Origin: Arthrobacter alkaliphilus
GTDB taxonomy: Bacteria; Actinomycetota; Actinomycetes; Actinomycetales; Micrococcaceae
Direction of reading: 5' to 3'
DNA: 64,000 bases
NCBI RefSeq assembly: GCF_021483235.1
Contig: NZ_JAKEEC010000019.1
Location: 11,523-75,522, forward strand
The notes beneath the pieces were generated by a model. The model had not been told where the DNA came from. It searched no databases and was given only the letters and a program-made list of their open reading frames with translations. The position numbers and the translations under genes were made by a program. This document shows, in pieces, positions 25,129 to 34,736 of this stretch (the stretch's first letter is position 1; each line of letters opens with the position of its first letter).

Positions 25129-26574
25129 TTAGAAGCCTTTTGCGACGGCGGCGGCTGCGGCGAGCCAGGCGCGTTGGGTGGCGGGTTGGAGGGCGTCGTA
25201 GCGGATGGGCCCGTTGACCAGGGCGGGGTCGTAGGGGATCCGGACCACGGCTCGTACGTGGGGGCCGAAGCCGTCAGCGATCCGCCGGGCCTCATCCTTG
25301 GCGCGCTTGAGCGCATCACCGCTCATGCTGCGTTTGGCGTCGGTGGACTCGGACACGATGACGACGGCGTTGCGGGCCAGCTCGGCGTCGTGGCCGCCGC
25401 GGGATTCCAGCGTTTGGAGGGTCAGCCGGGCGGCCTCGGCGCGGTCTTCGATGGCTGTCACGGGGACCACGATCTGATTGGTGTGGTGGATCATTCGCCG
25501 CCAATTCGCGGCGCGGGCCGTGTTTCCGGAGTCCATGACGATCAGACGGTAGTAGCGGGTGAGTACCTGGTGGGCGATGTCCACCTCCTCTGCGGTCACT
25601 TCGTGGTCGCCCTCCTCGTTCTCGTCCGAGCGCAGGACGTCGAACTTGTCCGAGGTCTGGTGGTGGACGAACTGGGCGATCTCGGCTGCTTGGGCGCTGG
25701 GGGAGAGCAGAGCCTGTGATGAGTCGATGAGATCCAGGACGCTGTTGTTATGGCCGCCCCTTTCGGTGCGCCAGCCAAGCGTGCCCTGTGATTCGTTGTT
25801 GTCCCAAGCGACGGTCGCCGCGCCGCTGTAGCGGGCCAGGATCGCGCTGAGCATCACGACGGTGGGGGTCTTGTTCGCTCCGCCCTTGCGGTTGACGACA
25901 GCTACGGTGCGGGGGCCCGGCCAGTGCTGGCTCACGATGCGGATGTCCTCGCGTTCGGCCAGCTCTTCAGGGGAGGGGTCCATGCGGAAGCCGAGGCGGC
26001 TGAGAGCGCCGCGCCAGCCGTGGGTGGCCGGCTGGAGCGCGGGCGCGCTGATGAGGAACGAGGTGTCTTTGAGGCTGCGCCGAGTGGCAGGCTCCGCAGC
26101 GGCCGTCTTGGAGGCCGGTGCGGGTCCCTGTGCGGGCACGGGCGTGACGGCTGCGCTGAAGGTCACCGGCGCAGCGTGGGCGGCCTGTGCCGGCGCCTCG
26201 TCGGACGGAGAGGTGCCGGGTACCGAAGCAGGCGTTGTCATGACTTTGGCCGTTTCGGGCGAAGGTGCGGCCGTAATGGGCAGAGGGTCCTGCTCCCGAC
26301 GGGAGGTGGGCCTGGTCGGTGCGGCCTCGCTGACGACGCCCTTGGGGGAGACGATGATGAGGCCTTGCCCGTCCGGGTCGGTGGTGCTGACGCGGACGGG
26401 TCGGCCGAGTTGAGCAGCGGTTTGGGTGATGATGCGTAGTGCGTCGCTTAGGACGGCGGCTTCGTCGGCGGCCTCGATCGAGTGGGAGGTTCCGTTGATG
26501 GTGACTTCGCCGGTTCCGTTGGTGCGCAGAACGGCGTTGATCTTGGGGAAGTCGAGCGCTTGGGTTTCCATCAT
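25129..26574 (-). CDS. ParA/MinD-like ATPase of the conjugation cluster
   Basis: 481 residues. The N-terminal 200 are low-complexity and A/P/T-rich after a short domain (MMETQALDFPKINAVL, GEVTINGTSHSIE). The C-terminal half is a ParA/MinD-type ATPase with a variant Walker A (KGGANKTPT), WDNNESQGTLGW and VMDSGNTARA. It is the last gene of a leftward operon with a lipoprotein and a cell-wall hydrolase. Such ATPases in actinobacterial transfer regions may place the secretion machine at a pole or septum; that role is inferred. Confidence 0.75.
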   Translation of the reverse strand: MMETQALDFPKINAVLRTNGTGEVTINGTSHSIEAADEAAVLSDALRIITQTAAQLGRPVRVSTTDPDGQGLIIVSPKGVVSEAAPTRPTSRREQDPLPITAAPSPETAKVMTTPASVPGTSPSDEAPAQAAHAAPVTFSAAVTPVPAQGPAPASKTAAAEPATRRSLKDTSFLISAPALQPATHGWRGALSRLGFRMDPSPEELAEREDIRIVSQHWPGPRTVAVVNRKGGANKTPTVVMLSAILARYSGAATVAWDNNESQGTLGWRTERGGHNNSVLDLIDSSQALLSPSAQAAEIAQFVHHQTSDKFDVLRSDENEEGDHEVTAEEVDIAHQVLTRYYRLIVMDSGNTARAANWRRMIHHTNQIVVPVTAIEDRAEAARLTLQTLESRGGHDAELARNAVVIVSESTDAKRSMSGDALKRAKDEARRIADGFGPHVRAVVRIPYDPALVNGPIRYDALQPATQRAWLAAAAAVAKGF

Positions 26575-27095
26575 CAGTCCTTACTTTGTTCCGTTCGGGG
26601 TGTGAAACGGTTGACCTGCCAGGGCTTGTCTGCTGCGCTGCGGAGCAGCTGCACGTCGTAGTCGCCGGCGTCGGTGGGAAACACGACATGGCAGCCGAAA
26701 CCGTTGTTCTCATCGATCGTGAGCTGGCCCGTTCCGGTGATCCTGGTGACCGGGATGTTGGCCGGGTCAACGTATTGGTAATCAGCGGTTGCTTGGGCAG
26801 TCAGCAGCTGCCCGAGCTCCTGGATCCATTGCTTGTCCGTGACCGTGGGACGGGCATACAGCGTCATGGCCTTGGTCGCCGTTTCCAGCGCGGCTGTTTT
26901 GCTTGCCTCGTCCCAGGCAATGCCCCGGGTGGCCGGTGCTGTGCCGCCGGGAGCTTGGGGCTTACCGCCAGCGCTGAGCGTGGCTGGGCTGGCGGTGGAA
27001 GTGGTGGGTGACGGTTCTGCGGGTGTTGAGGTGGATACCGGCGCGCAGGCCGTGCACACGAGCAGGGCCGCGAGGGCTGTCAGGGCGCGTTTCAT
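26574..27095 (-). CDS. lipoprotein of the conjugation cluster (173 aa)
   Basis: N-terminal signal MKRALTALAALLVCTAC with a lipobox cysteine at about 17, then a T/S/P-rich linker and a C-terminal domain (ALETATKAMTLYARPTVTDKQWIQELG, GQLTIDENNGFGCHVVF) of unknown family. The stop overlaps the next gene's ATG (ATGA), and its start overlaps the hydrolase stop, so the three genes form one operon. Likely anchored outside the membrane as a conjugation accessory. Confidence 0.75.
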   Translation of the reverse strand: MKRALTALAALLVCTACAPVSTSTPAEPSPTTSTASPATLSAGGKPQAPGGTAPATRGIAWDEASKTAALETATKAMTLYARPTVTDKQWIQELGQLLTAQATADYQYVDPANIPVTRITGTGQLTIDENNGFGCHVVFPTDAGDYDVQLLRSAADKPWQVNRFTPRTEQSKD

Positions 27096-28174
27096 GGTTC
27101 CTCCGGTGAGTTGCTGCCGGGCAGGTAGAGAAAGGCGCTGGGAGTGCCGTTCTCTACGGTGCGGGTGTAGTAGGTGTGGTCATTCGGGGCGGGGTTGCCG
27201 TTGTAGCCCTCTTCCAGGAAGCTGCCGTCACCGTTAACGGCTTTGACGACGGCGACGTGGCCGTAGGTGCCGTCGGCGCCCCCGGTGCCGGGGGAGTACC
27301 AGACGACAGCGCCAACACGTGGCGTTCCACCGGTGGGCCAGCCCTTGGCGTCCCAGCCGTCCTTCCAGGTCAGGGCGGAGCCGAGGAGGGCTCCGTCGGG
27401 CCGGAAGCTGCCGTTCAGGACCCTGTAGGGGGCGGTGGTGCTGCCGAGCTGCTGGTTGATGCGCCAGAGGGCGAAGTCAACGCATTCGCGGTTGAACATC
27501 CCCAAGGGAGAAGGCTCGTAGATCGTGGCCGTGCGCCACGGCAGGTCATCGTCTTTGCCGGATTGGCCGGGAATGCCGCAGGAGCTTTCCCCGCCGGCGT
27601 CGGTGATCTTCACGTCGCCCAGGGCGGCGACGACCTCGACGGCTGCCGGCCAGTAGGTCTGGTAGTGGAACGGGTCGGCGTTGCGCTGGACCCTGTGAGC
27701 GGCCGTGGTGGGTTCGAGCTGTTCCCAGCCGTTGGTCTTCTGAAGGGTCTTGAAGAAGTTGGTCGCGGAGGCGGTCGGGTTCATGCGGTCCTGATAAGTG
27801 CCCCAGGCGCCGTTGTCGCGCTGCTGGAACAGGCCCCGGGAGTCAGGTCCGGGGCCGTCGCCGTGGTCCAGGACGCGCAGCCCGGATTCGCCCATGGCCG
27901 TCATGACCCCGATCGTCTGTCCCCGGGCAGAAAGTCCAAGGGCTTTGCCTGCGTTGATGACCAGGGCAGCATTGCGTAACTGTTCGCCCTGGTAGCCGGC
28001 AACAGGGACCTTGGGCAGCTGGCTTGCGTCAACGCTGACGCTGGAGCCGGTTGGTGAGCAGACGTCGGCAGCGGCCTGAGATCCGCCGCCGAACAGGATG
28101 ATGGACAGCACCAATCCGACGGGCGTAAGGACGGCGCCGGCGACCAGCGTAGGCGCGCTCATTCGTAATTGCAT
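27092..28174 (-). CDS. peptidoglycan hydrolase, transglycosylase-like plus CHAP
   Basis: 360 residues with an N-terminal membrane segment (LVAGAVLTPVGLVLSIILF). A lytic-transglycosylase-like region (VMTAMGESGLRVLDHG, SRGLFQQRD) precedes a CHAP amidase/endopeptidase domain with ECVDFALWRI (catalytic Cys) and GHVAVVKAV (His). It would open cell wall locally for the type IV secretion channel, as VirB1-like and TcpG/CHAP proteins do in Gram-positive transfer systems. First gene of the leftward three-gene operon. Confidence 0.9.
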   Translation of the reverse strand: MQLRMSAPTLVAGAVLTPVGLVLSIILFGGGSQAAADVCSPTGSSVSVDASQLPKVPVAGYQGEQLRNAALVINAGKALGLSARGQTIGVMTAMGESGLRVLDHGDGPGPDSRGLFQQRDNGAWGTYQDRMNPTASATNFFKTLQKTNGWEQLEPTTAAHRVQRNADPFHYQTYWPAAVEVVAALGDVKITDAGGESSCGIPGQSGKDDDLPWRTATIYEPSPLGMFNRECVDFALWRINQQLGSTTAPYRVLNGSFRPDGALLGSALTWKDGWDAKGWPTGGTPRVGAVVWYSPGTGGADGTYGHVAVVKAVNGDGSFLEEGYNGNPAPNDHTYYTRTVENGTPSAFLYLPGSNSPEEP

Positions 28175-28207
28175 GTGACCCCCTCACATCTGCTCGGCTG
28201 CTTCGCC

Positions 28208-28480
28208 CTAAGGCTGGTCCTCGTCGTTCACTTCCGGTATCTGGCCCTTCCTGAGTGTGTTCCGGTTCTCCCAGACCCAGTCCTTGACTTGATCTCTGGC
28301 GATCAACCATGTCTTCTCGACTTGGTAGGCAGGAATCACTCCGGTTTGGAGCCAGCGGTAGACGGTGTTTCGGGACAACCCGAAGATCTCTTCGAGGTCC
28401 TGAGGCGTAAGACGCTCCGGATACTTGGCGAAGAGTGCTTCCAGGTACTTGGGTTCCACGCTCAGTCCGTCCCACCGCAT
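28208..28480 (-). CDS. helix-turn-helix (excisionase-like) regulator
   Basis: 90 residues from ATG 28480. RLTPQDLEEIFGLSRNTVYRWLQTGVIPAYQVEKTWLIARDQVKDWV is the MerR/excisionase-type winged helix that binds DNA with a tyrosine-tryptophan turn. It is divergent from the long rightward conjugation operon and upstream of the leftward one, a good position to control both. Confidence 0.75.
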   Translation of the reverse strand: MRWDGLSVEPKYLEALFAKYPERLTPQDLEEIFGLSRNTVYRWLQTGVIPAYQVEKTWLIARDQVKDWVWENRNTLRKGQIPEVNDEDQP

Positions 28481-28623
28481 AGAGCCATCGTAGACCACAA
28501 ATTGGTACTGTGATGTACTAGGAGTGATTGAAAGGTATTAAAGCTACAGTTTGCGGTCATCCTTGGCCTTTCGTGTCGGATGGTACCGATACGATCTTTG
28601 CTGACATTAGTAGGGGATGTGAA

Positions 28624-29241
28624 ATGCCGGTCTCAAAGAACCGCTGGGTGACGCTCGGCGCAGAAACTATCGACGAACCCGTTCCAGCCAACCCTGAAGA
28701 GCCGCCTTTCATCCCAACGGGGGCCACGAGGCCACAGCTGAGTGTTCCACAGCCGGACCAAGCGGACCGGCTTCCCCGCCGGAACGTTGCGGGGAAGGAA
28801 CCGAGCTTTTGGTGGCTTGGCGTCCACGGCGGCGCGGGCGAAACCTCGCTTGCACGCCTGGACAAGAGAACCAAAGCCGCCGAGCATCAGTGGCCTTTGA
28901 CGGCAGCCGGATCCGTGATCGTCCTGGTTGCCCGGTCCAATATCCCTAGCCTTCGTGCAGCACGGCTGGCCGCAACTGAATGGGCTTCCGGTTCTCTTCC
29001 CGGGATCCACGTCGCCGGCCTCGTGGTCATGGCTGACGCTCCCGGACGGCTCCCGAAAGAGATCCGCGATTTCGCCCGCGTCGTCGGTGGGGGAGTGCCC
29101 CACATATGGCATTTCCCCTGGATGGACCCATGGCGCTACGGCCACGACATTGCCCCCGAAGAACTTCCCAAAGAAGCCCGCACCACCCTTGATCAGGTGC
29201 ACATCGCAGTAACTTCCACCGCCGGACTCACGGCCAAGTAG
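28624..29241 (+). CDS. DUF6668-like protein, first gene of the rightward conjugation operon
   Basis: 205 residues from ATG 28624, preceded by GGGGATG; the frame opens at 28528. WWLGVHGGAGETSLARL looks like a degenerate P-loop, with VIVLVARSNIPSLRAARLA and HIWHFPWMDPWRYG later. This matches short actinobacterial DUF6668 proteins found with SCO6880-type transfer genes. It has no intact Walker lysine, so ATP hydrolysis is doubtful. Probable accessory or regulatory protein. Confidence 0.65.
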   Translation: MPVSKNRWVTLGAETIDEPVPANPEEPPFIPTGATRPQLSVPQPDQADRLPRRNVAGKEPSFWWLGVHGGAGETSLARLDKRTKAAEHQWPLTAAGSVIVLVARSNIPSLRAARLAATEWASGSLPGIHVAGLVVMADAPGRLPKEIRDFARVVGGGVPHIWHFPWMDPWRYGHDIAPEELPKEARTTLDQVHIAVTSTAGLTAK

Positions 29242-29254
29242 AAAGAAGAAACTC

Positions 29255-29542
29255 ATGTTGTTCTCCAAGGCCATGGAATGGTCAAGCTTTGCCATCACCG
29301 AGATACCGAACCCGGGCACAGGCGAGGCCCCTCCCGGCTCTGAAGGCTTGATCACGATCCTCAAATGGGTCGCATGGATCGTCTTCGGCCTCGCCGTGGC
29401 CGGCATCCTGATCACAGCCGGCACGATGATGATCAACAACCGACGCGGAGAGGGCGGCGAGCACGCCGGCCGCCTGGCATGGGTCCTCGGCGGCTGCATC
29501 CTGGCAGCCTCCGCGGGCGGTGTCGTAGGCGCCCTGGTCTAA
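29255..29542 (+). CDS. pilin-like small membrane protein (VirB2-like position)
   Basis: 95 residues with two membrane helices (ILKWVAWIVFGLAVAGILITAG and AWVLGGCILAASAGGVVGALV) joined by a basic loop (NNRRGEGGEHAGR). Size, topology and position just before the membrane and ATPase components fit the VirB2/TrbC-type subunit of Gram-positive transfer systems. Start preceded by AGAAAGAAG. Confidence 0.65.
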   Translation: MLFSKAMEWSSFAITEIPNPGTGEAPPGSEGLITILKWVAWIVFGLAVAGILITAGTMMINNRRGEGGEHAGRLAWVLGGCILAASAGGVVGALV

Positions 29543-29554
29543 GGAGCGGGAGCC

Positions 29555-30283
29555 ATGACTGAACCGGCAGTGAACGAAGACCAGAATCCGCTGACCAAAC
29601 CTAAGTTCATCATCTCGGCCGTTGTCGTGGCGATCATTGTCGCGCTCGGGATCATCCTGGCCCTGCTCCCTAAAGGGGGAGGAACCCCCGCGGCCGAGCC
29701 GAGCAACTCCGGACCCACCACCGCCAGCACGAAGAAGCCCAGCACGGCGGCGGCCGCAAGCGTATGCGGCCTGCCCTCAGGTAACCAGGACAAGCCTGCT
29801 ACGGCCCCCGCTGACACCAAATGGGAGCTGGTCGGCAAGATCGCCGCCCCCACATCCCCAACGCAGTTCGGCCCCGGCAAGACCGAAGCCAACGGCCTCC
29901 GCTCCTGCTTCGCACACTCACCCACCGGTGCGTTGTATGCAGCGGCAAACATGACTGCGTTGTCCTCAGCTGGAAAAGCGGACCTCGTTTATCAGCAGTT
30001 GGCTGTACCAAGCCCGGAGCGAGATGCGGTGCTGAAGTCATCCCCAACAGCCGCCCCAAACTCCGTGACCGCCCAATTGGCCGGCTTCACATTCCGTTCT
30101 TACGAGGCTGACCGAGCCGTCATTGATCTCGCATTCAAGGGTGCAAACGGAACTTTCGTCTCCATTCCGGTTCCGCTCCAGTGGTACGAGGGCGACTGGA
30201 AGTTCGTTGTGCCAGCTACAGGGGACACTGGGGCGCGACAGCTCAGTGACCTCAGTGGTTACGTTGAGTGGGCCGGTGTCTAA
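29555..30283 (+). CDS. membrane-anchored conjugation protein (242 aa)
   Basis: One N-terminal transmembrane helix (FIISAVVVAIIVALGIILALL), then a proline/serine-rich linker and an extracytoplasmic alpha/beta domain (ERDAVLKSSPTAAPNSVTAQLAG, TFVSIPVPLQWYEGDWKFV). The topology recalls VirB8/TraC-like assembly proteins, whose NTF2-like periplasmic fold is common in Gram-positive transfer systems; homology cannot be shown by eye. Its stop overlaps the ATG of the next gene. Confidence 0.6.
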   Translation: MTEPAVNEDQNPLTKPKFIISAVVVAIIVALGIILALLPKGGGTPAAEPSNSGPTTASTKKPSTAAAASVCGLPSGNQDKPATAPADTKWELVGKIAAPTSPTQFGPGKTEANGLRSCFAHSPTGALYAAANMTALSSAGKADLVYQQLAVPSPERDAVLKSSPTAAPNSVTAQLAGFTFRSYEADRAVIDLAFKGANGTFVSIPVPLQWYEGDWKFVVPATGDTGARQLSDLSGYVEWAGV

Positions 30284-31590
30284 TGGCTGACTGCTCCGGC
30301 TTGAACGCAATAAATCCCTTTTGCCAGGCAGGGGCGGCCATCGAAGATGCCGCCAATGATGCCGTCAAGAACATGGCGAAAGCTATTGCCGATGCCGTTG
30401 GACAAACAGTCCAAACACTCGGGACATTTTGGGTGAACGTGGGAACTCCCGCTCTAACCTCTGCCCCGGGAGGGTCTACCGCGAGTGATCCGGTGTTGTT
30501 CCTGCAGAACAGTCTCTACTTCTGGACTGCATCCCTTGCCGTGCTGTCCGTCCTCGTGGGTGCAGCCAAGATGGTGATTGAGCGCAGAGGTGCACCCCTG
30601 CAGGATCTGGTGCGTTCGCTTGCGACCCTAATCGTCGTCTCCGGCGCCGGTGTAGCAGCAGTGGGACTACTGACAGTCGCGGCCGATCAGTTCTCAGCCT
30701 GGATCATCAAGAACTCCACGGACGGAACGTCGTTCAACGAGAACATCACCGCGATGCTGGCTCTATCGGCCACCAGCCCGATCGGGGCGATCATGATCAT
30801 CCTCCTGGGGTTGATCGCGATTCTGGCCTCCGTAATGCAGATCGTGCTCATGATCATCCGCGGTGGCCTGCTCGTCATCCTGACAGGGATCTTCCCTACG
30901 GCTGCAGCTTTCAGCAACACCGAGGCCGGCAGGGGTTGGTTCCAGAAGTGCACGGCCTGGCTGATCGCCTTCATTCTCTACAAGCCCGCGGCCGCCATTA
31001 TCTACGCCACGGCCTTCCAACTCAGCGGTACCAAAATCTTTGGGAACGTTGGTAACGGCAAGGACTTTGGCTCCGCGCTGCTGAGTACGGTCACCGGACT
31101 GGCTCTGATGATCATTGCCTTGTTCGCCATGCCGGCCCTCATGCGGTTCGTCACCCCGATGGTTGGTGCTGTCGCTGGCGGCGGTGGCGCTCTGGCAGCA
31201 GGGACGGTCGGCGCACTGGCGTCCGGCGCCATCAGCATGGGCAGCGCCGGACGCGGCGGCGGATCATCCACCAGCTCGACGACAACCAGCAGCACCTCGA
31301 GCCAAAGCCCTGGATCCCAGGGCCCCTCGGGCACCGGCAGCCAGGGAACAGCAGGAACGTCCGGCACAGCGGGGAAGACAGGTACCCGGAGCGCCGGAGC
31401 CACTGGCGCGGCAGCATCTCCCGGTACTGGCAGTGCTGCTGCAGGCAGTGGAGCGGCCGCTAGCGGTGGCGCTGTGGCGGCGGGGGCCGGCGGTGTCGCT
31501 GTACTGGCCGCACAAAAGGGCGTCGAAGCAGGCCAAGCCGCTTCCGGGGCCATCAAAGACATGAGCGAAGAATCCACGGGGGGTGCCTGA
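30283..31590 (+). CDS. VirB6/TrbL-like polytopic membrane protein
   Basis: 435 residues from ATG 30283, which overlaps the upstream stop. Multiple membrane segments occur at about 85-110, 120-140, 175-225 and 255-305 (for example AIMIILLGLIAILASVMQIVLM and GLALMIIALFAMPALM). The last 130 residues are a flexible S/T/G/A-rich tail. This layout is typical of the VirB6/TrbL channel component of actinobacterial type IV secretion systems. Confidence 0.8.
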   Translation: MADCSGLNAINPFCQAGAAIEDAANDAVKNMAKAIADAVGQTVQTLGTFWVNVGTPALTSAPGGSTASDPVLFLQNSLYFWTASLAVLSVLVGAAKMVIERRGAPLQDLVRSLATLIVVSGAGVAAVGLLTVAADQFSAWIIKNSTDGTSFNENITAMLALSATSPIGAIMIILLGLIAILASVMQIVLMIIRGGLLVILTGIFPTAAAFSNTEAGRGWFQKCTAWLIAFILYKPAAAIIYATAFQLSGTKIFGNVGNGKDFGSALLSTVTGLALMIIALFAMPALMRFVTPMVGAVAGGGGALAAGTVGALASGAISMGSAGRGGGSSTSSTTTSSTSSQSPGSQGPSGTGSQGTAGTSGTAGKTGTRSAGATGAAASPGTGSAAAGSGAAASGGAVAAGAGGVAVLAAQKGVEAGQAASGAIKDMSEESTGGA

Positions 31591-31591
31591 A

Positions 31592-33103
31592 ATGGCAGCG
31601 ATCGAGAACACCTATAGGGAACCGACCTACGGCAACTGGCGACGTCCGCGTAAGGCGGGCATCGGCACCCTTGGTGGGCTGGCAACAGCCGGTTTGTTTA
31701 TGGGCCTCATCATCACGGTGATCTGTCTCTTTGTCGGCGGCTGGTTCGCCGGGCTCGTTGCCCTGTTCATCCTTGGGGTGGCGCTGGCCGTCGTCTCAGT
31801 GACCGACAAACACAACAAGTCCATAGGGGAGCGGATCTTCGCCCGTCTGGCGTTCCGCTCAGCACGGCGCAGACGCGCCAACATCTACCGCTCCGGTCCG
31901 CTGGGGCTGACGCCCTGGGGCGAGTTCCAGCTGCCGGGAATCTCCGCCGGTTCCAAGCTTTACGAGTTCACCGACTCCTATGGTCGCCCCTTCGCGCTGA
32001 TCCACCTTCCCGCCACCGCGCACTACACCGTTGTCTTCGGCACCCAGCCCGACGGTGCGTCCCTGGTCGATCCCGAGCAGATTGATGCCTGGGTGGCTAA
32101 CTGGGGCGGCTGGCTGGCCTCGTTGTCGAATGAACCTGCCGTCGTCGCGGCATCCGTCACGGTCGAAACCGCACCCGATTCCGGGGCACGGCTGCGCCGG
32201 GAAGTTGAATCGAACATCCATGACGACGCCCCTGCCATTGCCAAGGCCATGCTCCGGGAGGCCTTGAACACCTACCCGCAGGGATCGGCCACGATCCGCG
32301 CCTGGGTCGCGCTGACGTTCAGTGCCGCTGCCCGGGCAGGCGGCAAACGACGCACCGCGGAAGAGATCGCAAGAGATCTCGCATCACGGCTTCCCAGCCT
32401 GACCGAGCGTCTGGAATCCACCGGCGCCGGCGCATGCGCACCCTTGAACGCCCAGGAACTGTGTGAGGTCGTTCGGGTTGCCTACGACCCTGCAGCGGCC
32501 CGGCTCATCGACGAAGCCCACTACCAAGGCACACCCGTTGACCTGGACTGGAGCGACGTCGGACCGTCCGCCCACCAAGCCGACTGGGACGGCTACCGCC
32601 ACGATTCCGGGCACTCCGTGTCCTGGACGATGACGGGCGCCCCTCGCGGACACATCCTGGCATCGGCGCTGGGCCGCCTCGTCGCACCGCACGGGGAGAT
32701 CGACCGCAAGCGCGTCACCTTGCTGTACCGGCCGATCGAAGCCGGCCGCGCGGCCGCCATCGTGGAGTCGGACCAGACCAGCGCCCTGACCCGGGCCTCT
32801 TCAACCAACCGGCCCACCGCCCGCGCCCTGGTCGACGCCCGTGCGGCGCAGGCCACCGCAGCGGAGGAAGCCAAGGGCGCCGGGCTGGTCAACTTCGGCA
32901 TGGTCGTCACCGCCACGGTGCTGTCCGCCCGTGACCTTGAGGACGCCGTCGCCGTCGTCGAAGGCAACCTCGGCCCGTCGGCACGTCTGCTGCTCCGGCG
33001 CGCTTACGGCTCACAGGATTCTGCCTTTGCCGCGTCCCTGCCACTGGGGCTGGTCCTGCCCAAGCACTTGAAGGTTCCCGAAGAGATCCGCGAGGCCATG
33101 TGA
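31592..33103 (+). CDS. SCO6880-family conjugation protein
   Basis: 503 residues from ATG 31592. Two membrane helices lie near residues 28-70, as in PrgI-like proteins, followed by a domain found in SCO6880 proteins (GPLGLTPWGEFQLPGI, WGGWLASLSNEP, RIFARLAFRSARRRR). It corresponds to the N-terminal, membrane-tethered half of VirB4-type ATPases that is encoded separately in actinobacteria; the ATPase is the next gene, overlapping or adjoining at 33100-33105. Confidence 0.85.
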   Translation: MAAIENTYREPTYGNWRRPRKAGIGTLGGLATAGLFMGLIITVICLFVGGWFAGLVALFILGVALAVVSVTDKHNKSIGERIFARLAFRSARRRRANIYRSGPLGLTPWGEFQLPGISAGSKLYEFTDSYGRPFALIHLPATAHYTVVFGTQPDGASLVDPEQIDAWVANWGGWLASLSNEPAVVAASVTVETAPDSGARLRREVESNIHDDAPAIAKAMLREALNTYPQGSATIRAWVALTFSAAARAGGKRRTAEEIARDLASRLPSLTERLESTGAGACAPLNAQELCEVVRVAYDPAAARLIDEAHYQGTPVDLDWSDVGPSAHQADWDGYRHDSGHSVSWTMTGAPRGHILASALGRLVAPHGEIDRKRVTLLYRPIEAGRAAAIVESDQTSALTRASSTNRPTARALVDARAAQATAAEEAKGAGLVNFGMVVTATVLSARDLEDAVAVVEGNLGPSARLLLRRAYGSQDSAFAASLPLGLVLPKHLKVPEEIREAM

Positions 33104-34716
33104 TGTTCGCCAACTTGACTAAGCACCAGCGCACACCGGCCCCGGCCACGAAGCTCGCCGCCGCGGTCGCCCGCCGCCCGGGCCTTCGGGGCTGGCGCGG
33201 CCGCGGACAGGGCGAAGCCGTCTACGTCACGGCAGCCGACGAATGGCGCGGAACCTCGGTCCAGGTCTGCGGTCTCTGGCCGTTCGTGGGCGGGTCCGGC
33301 ACCCCGATCCTGGGAGTGCCGATCGGCGTGCACACCGACACCGGAGCGCCCTTCGGGGCCGATCCCATTAGCTGGTTCATGCACGGCATGATCAACAACC
33401 CCTCCATGTTCGTCCTCGGCCTGCCGCACTACGGCAAATCCACCCTGGTCAGGCACATCGTCCTCGGCCTGGCAGGCCGGAGCATCAACCCGTTGATCCT
33501 CGGTGACCTGAAGCCGGACTACGTTGACCTCATCGAAGCCCTCGGCGGGCAGGTCATCAGCCTGGGTCCAGGCCGCGGCCACCTGAACGTCCTGGACCCC
33601 GGTGAAGCCACCGGCGCCGCGGTCAGGTTGCTCGCCTCGGCCGAGGAACACCGGGCCAAGGCGAACCGGACCCTGAACGATCCAGATGGCGACCAGGCCG
33701 CGGCCGCGCAGCTGCTCGCGGCAGCGGTGAAGGCGGAGAAGCTGGCCGAACAGCTGATGGCCGACTCGCACAACCGGCGCCTGAACATGATCACGGCGCT
33801 GATCACCATCGTGCGGAACGCCAAGCCCAGTGCCCACGAGGAATCCCTGATTGACCGGGCCCTGCACATCCTGGACGAGCGCCTGGACCGTGTTCCCCTG
33901 ATCGGGGATCTGATCGAGGTCATCAAAGACGCCCCCGACGAGCTGCGGGCGATCGCCCTGGACCGCGGCGACATGAGCCGCTACCTGGACGCGACCGACC
34001 AGCTGCGCCAGTCGCTGTACTCCCTCGACGGCTCGGGCCGCTTCTCGGACATGTTCTCCCAGCCCACCGACCAGCCGATGGACCTGACCAAACCCGTGGT
34101 CTTCGACCTGTCAGGGATCTCCGACACACAGCGAGACATCCAAGCGGCCTGCCTGCTGGCCTGCTGGTCAACCGGGTTCGCCACAGTCCAGGTCGCTCAC
34201 ACCCTGGCTGACGCCGGCCTGGAACCGCGCCGTAACTACTTCGTCGTCATGGACGAGCTGTGGCGGGCCCTGCGCTCCGGTGAAGGCATGGTCGACCGGG
34301 TTGACTCTTTGACCCGGCTGAACCGGACCGAGGGCGTCGGGCAGGCCATGATCACACACACCATGAGCGACCTCGAAGCCCTGCCCACTGAGTCCGAACG
34401 GATGAAAGCGCGCGGATTCGTCGAACGCTCCGGCATGGTCGTCTGCGGGGCACTGCCCGGAGCAGAAATGGAAAAACTCAACAAAGCCGTCACCCTCTCC
34501 CGCGCCGAGCAAGCCCGCCTCATCTCATGGGCTGACCCGGGGTCATGGACCGACGTCGGCGGCTCCCGCAAACGGGTACGCCCGGGCCTGGGTAAATTCC
34601 TCTTCAAAGTCGGCGGCCGCCCTGGGATCCCGGTCGCGCTCAAACTGACCAGCGTCGAAGAAAAACTGCACGATACAAACAAACGCTGGACGATCAACAG
34701 TGATAAGTTCGCATGA
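33103..34716 (+). CDS. VirB4/TraC-like secretion ATPase
   Basis: About 537 residues. Walker A GLPHYGKST occurs near residue 106 and Walker B NYFVVMDELWRAL near 380, with LNRTEGVGQAMITHTMSDL as the downstream sensor region. It powers assembly and substrate handling of the conjugation channel with the SCO6880 protein. ATG 33103 overlaps the stop of that gene; a GTG at 33100 is also possible. The gene after it on the plus strand resumes only at 38025, the gap being filled by an element on the other strand. Confidence 0.87.
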   Translation: MFANLTKHQRTPAPATKLAAAVARRPGLRGWRGRGQGEAVYVTAADEWRGTSVQVCGLWPFVGGSGTPILGVPIGVHTDTGAPFGADPISWFMHGMINNPSMFVLGLPHYGKSTLVRHIVLGLAGRSINPLILGDLKPDYVDLIEALGGQVISLGPGRGHLNVLDPGEATGAAVRLLASAEEHRAKANRTLNDPDGDQAAAAQLLAAAVKAEKLAEQLMADSHNRRLNMITALITIVRNAKPSAHEESLIDRALHILDERLDRVPLIGDLIEVIKDAPDELRAIALDRGDMSRYLDATDQLRQSLYSLDGSGRFSDMFSQPTDQPMDLTKPVVFDLSGISDTQRDIQAACLLACWSTGFATVQVAHTLADAGLEPRRNYFVVMDELWRALRSGEGMVDRVDSLTRLNRTEGVGQAMITHTMSDLEALPTESERMKARGFVERSGMVVCGALPGAEMEKLNKAVTLSRAEQARLISWADPGSWTDVGGSRKRVRPGLGKFLFKVGGRPGIPVALKLTSVEEKLHDTNKRWTINSDKFA

Positions 34717-34736
34717 ATTTTGACGCTTTCGGCGCC

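Noticed and set aside
25111..26439. Several plus-strand ORFs over the ParA/MinD-like gene
   Set aside because: They are the reverse of a GC-rich gene with visible P-loop motifs.
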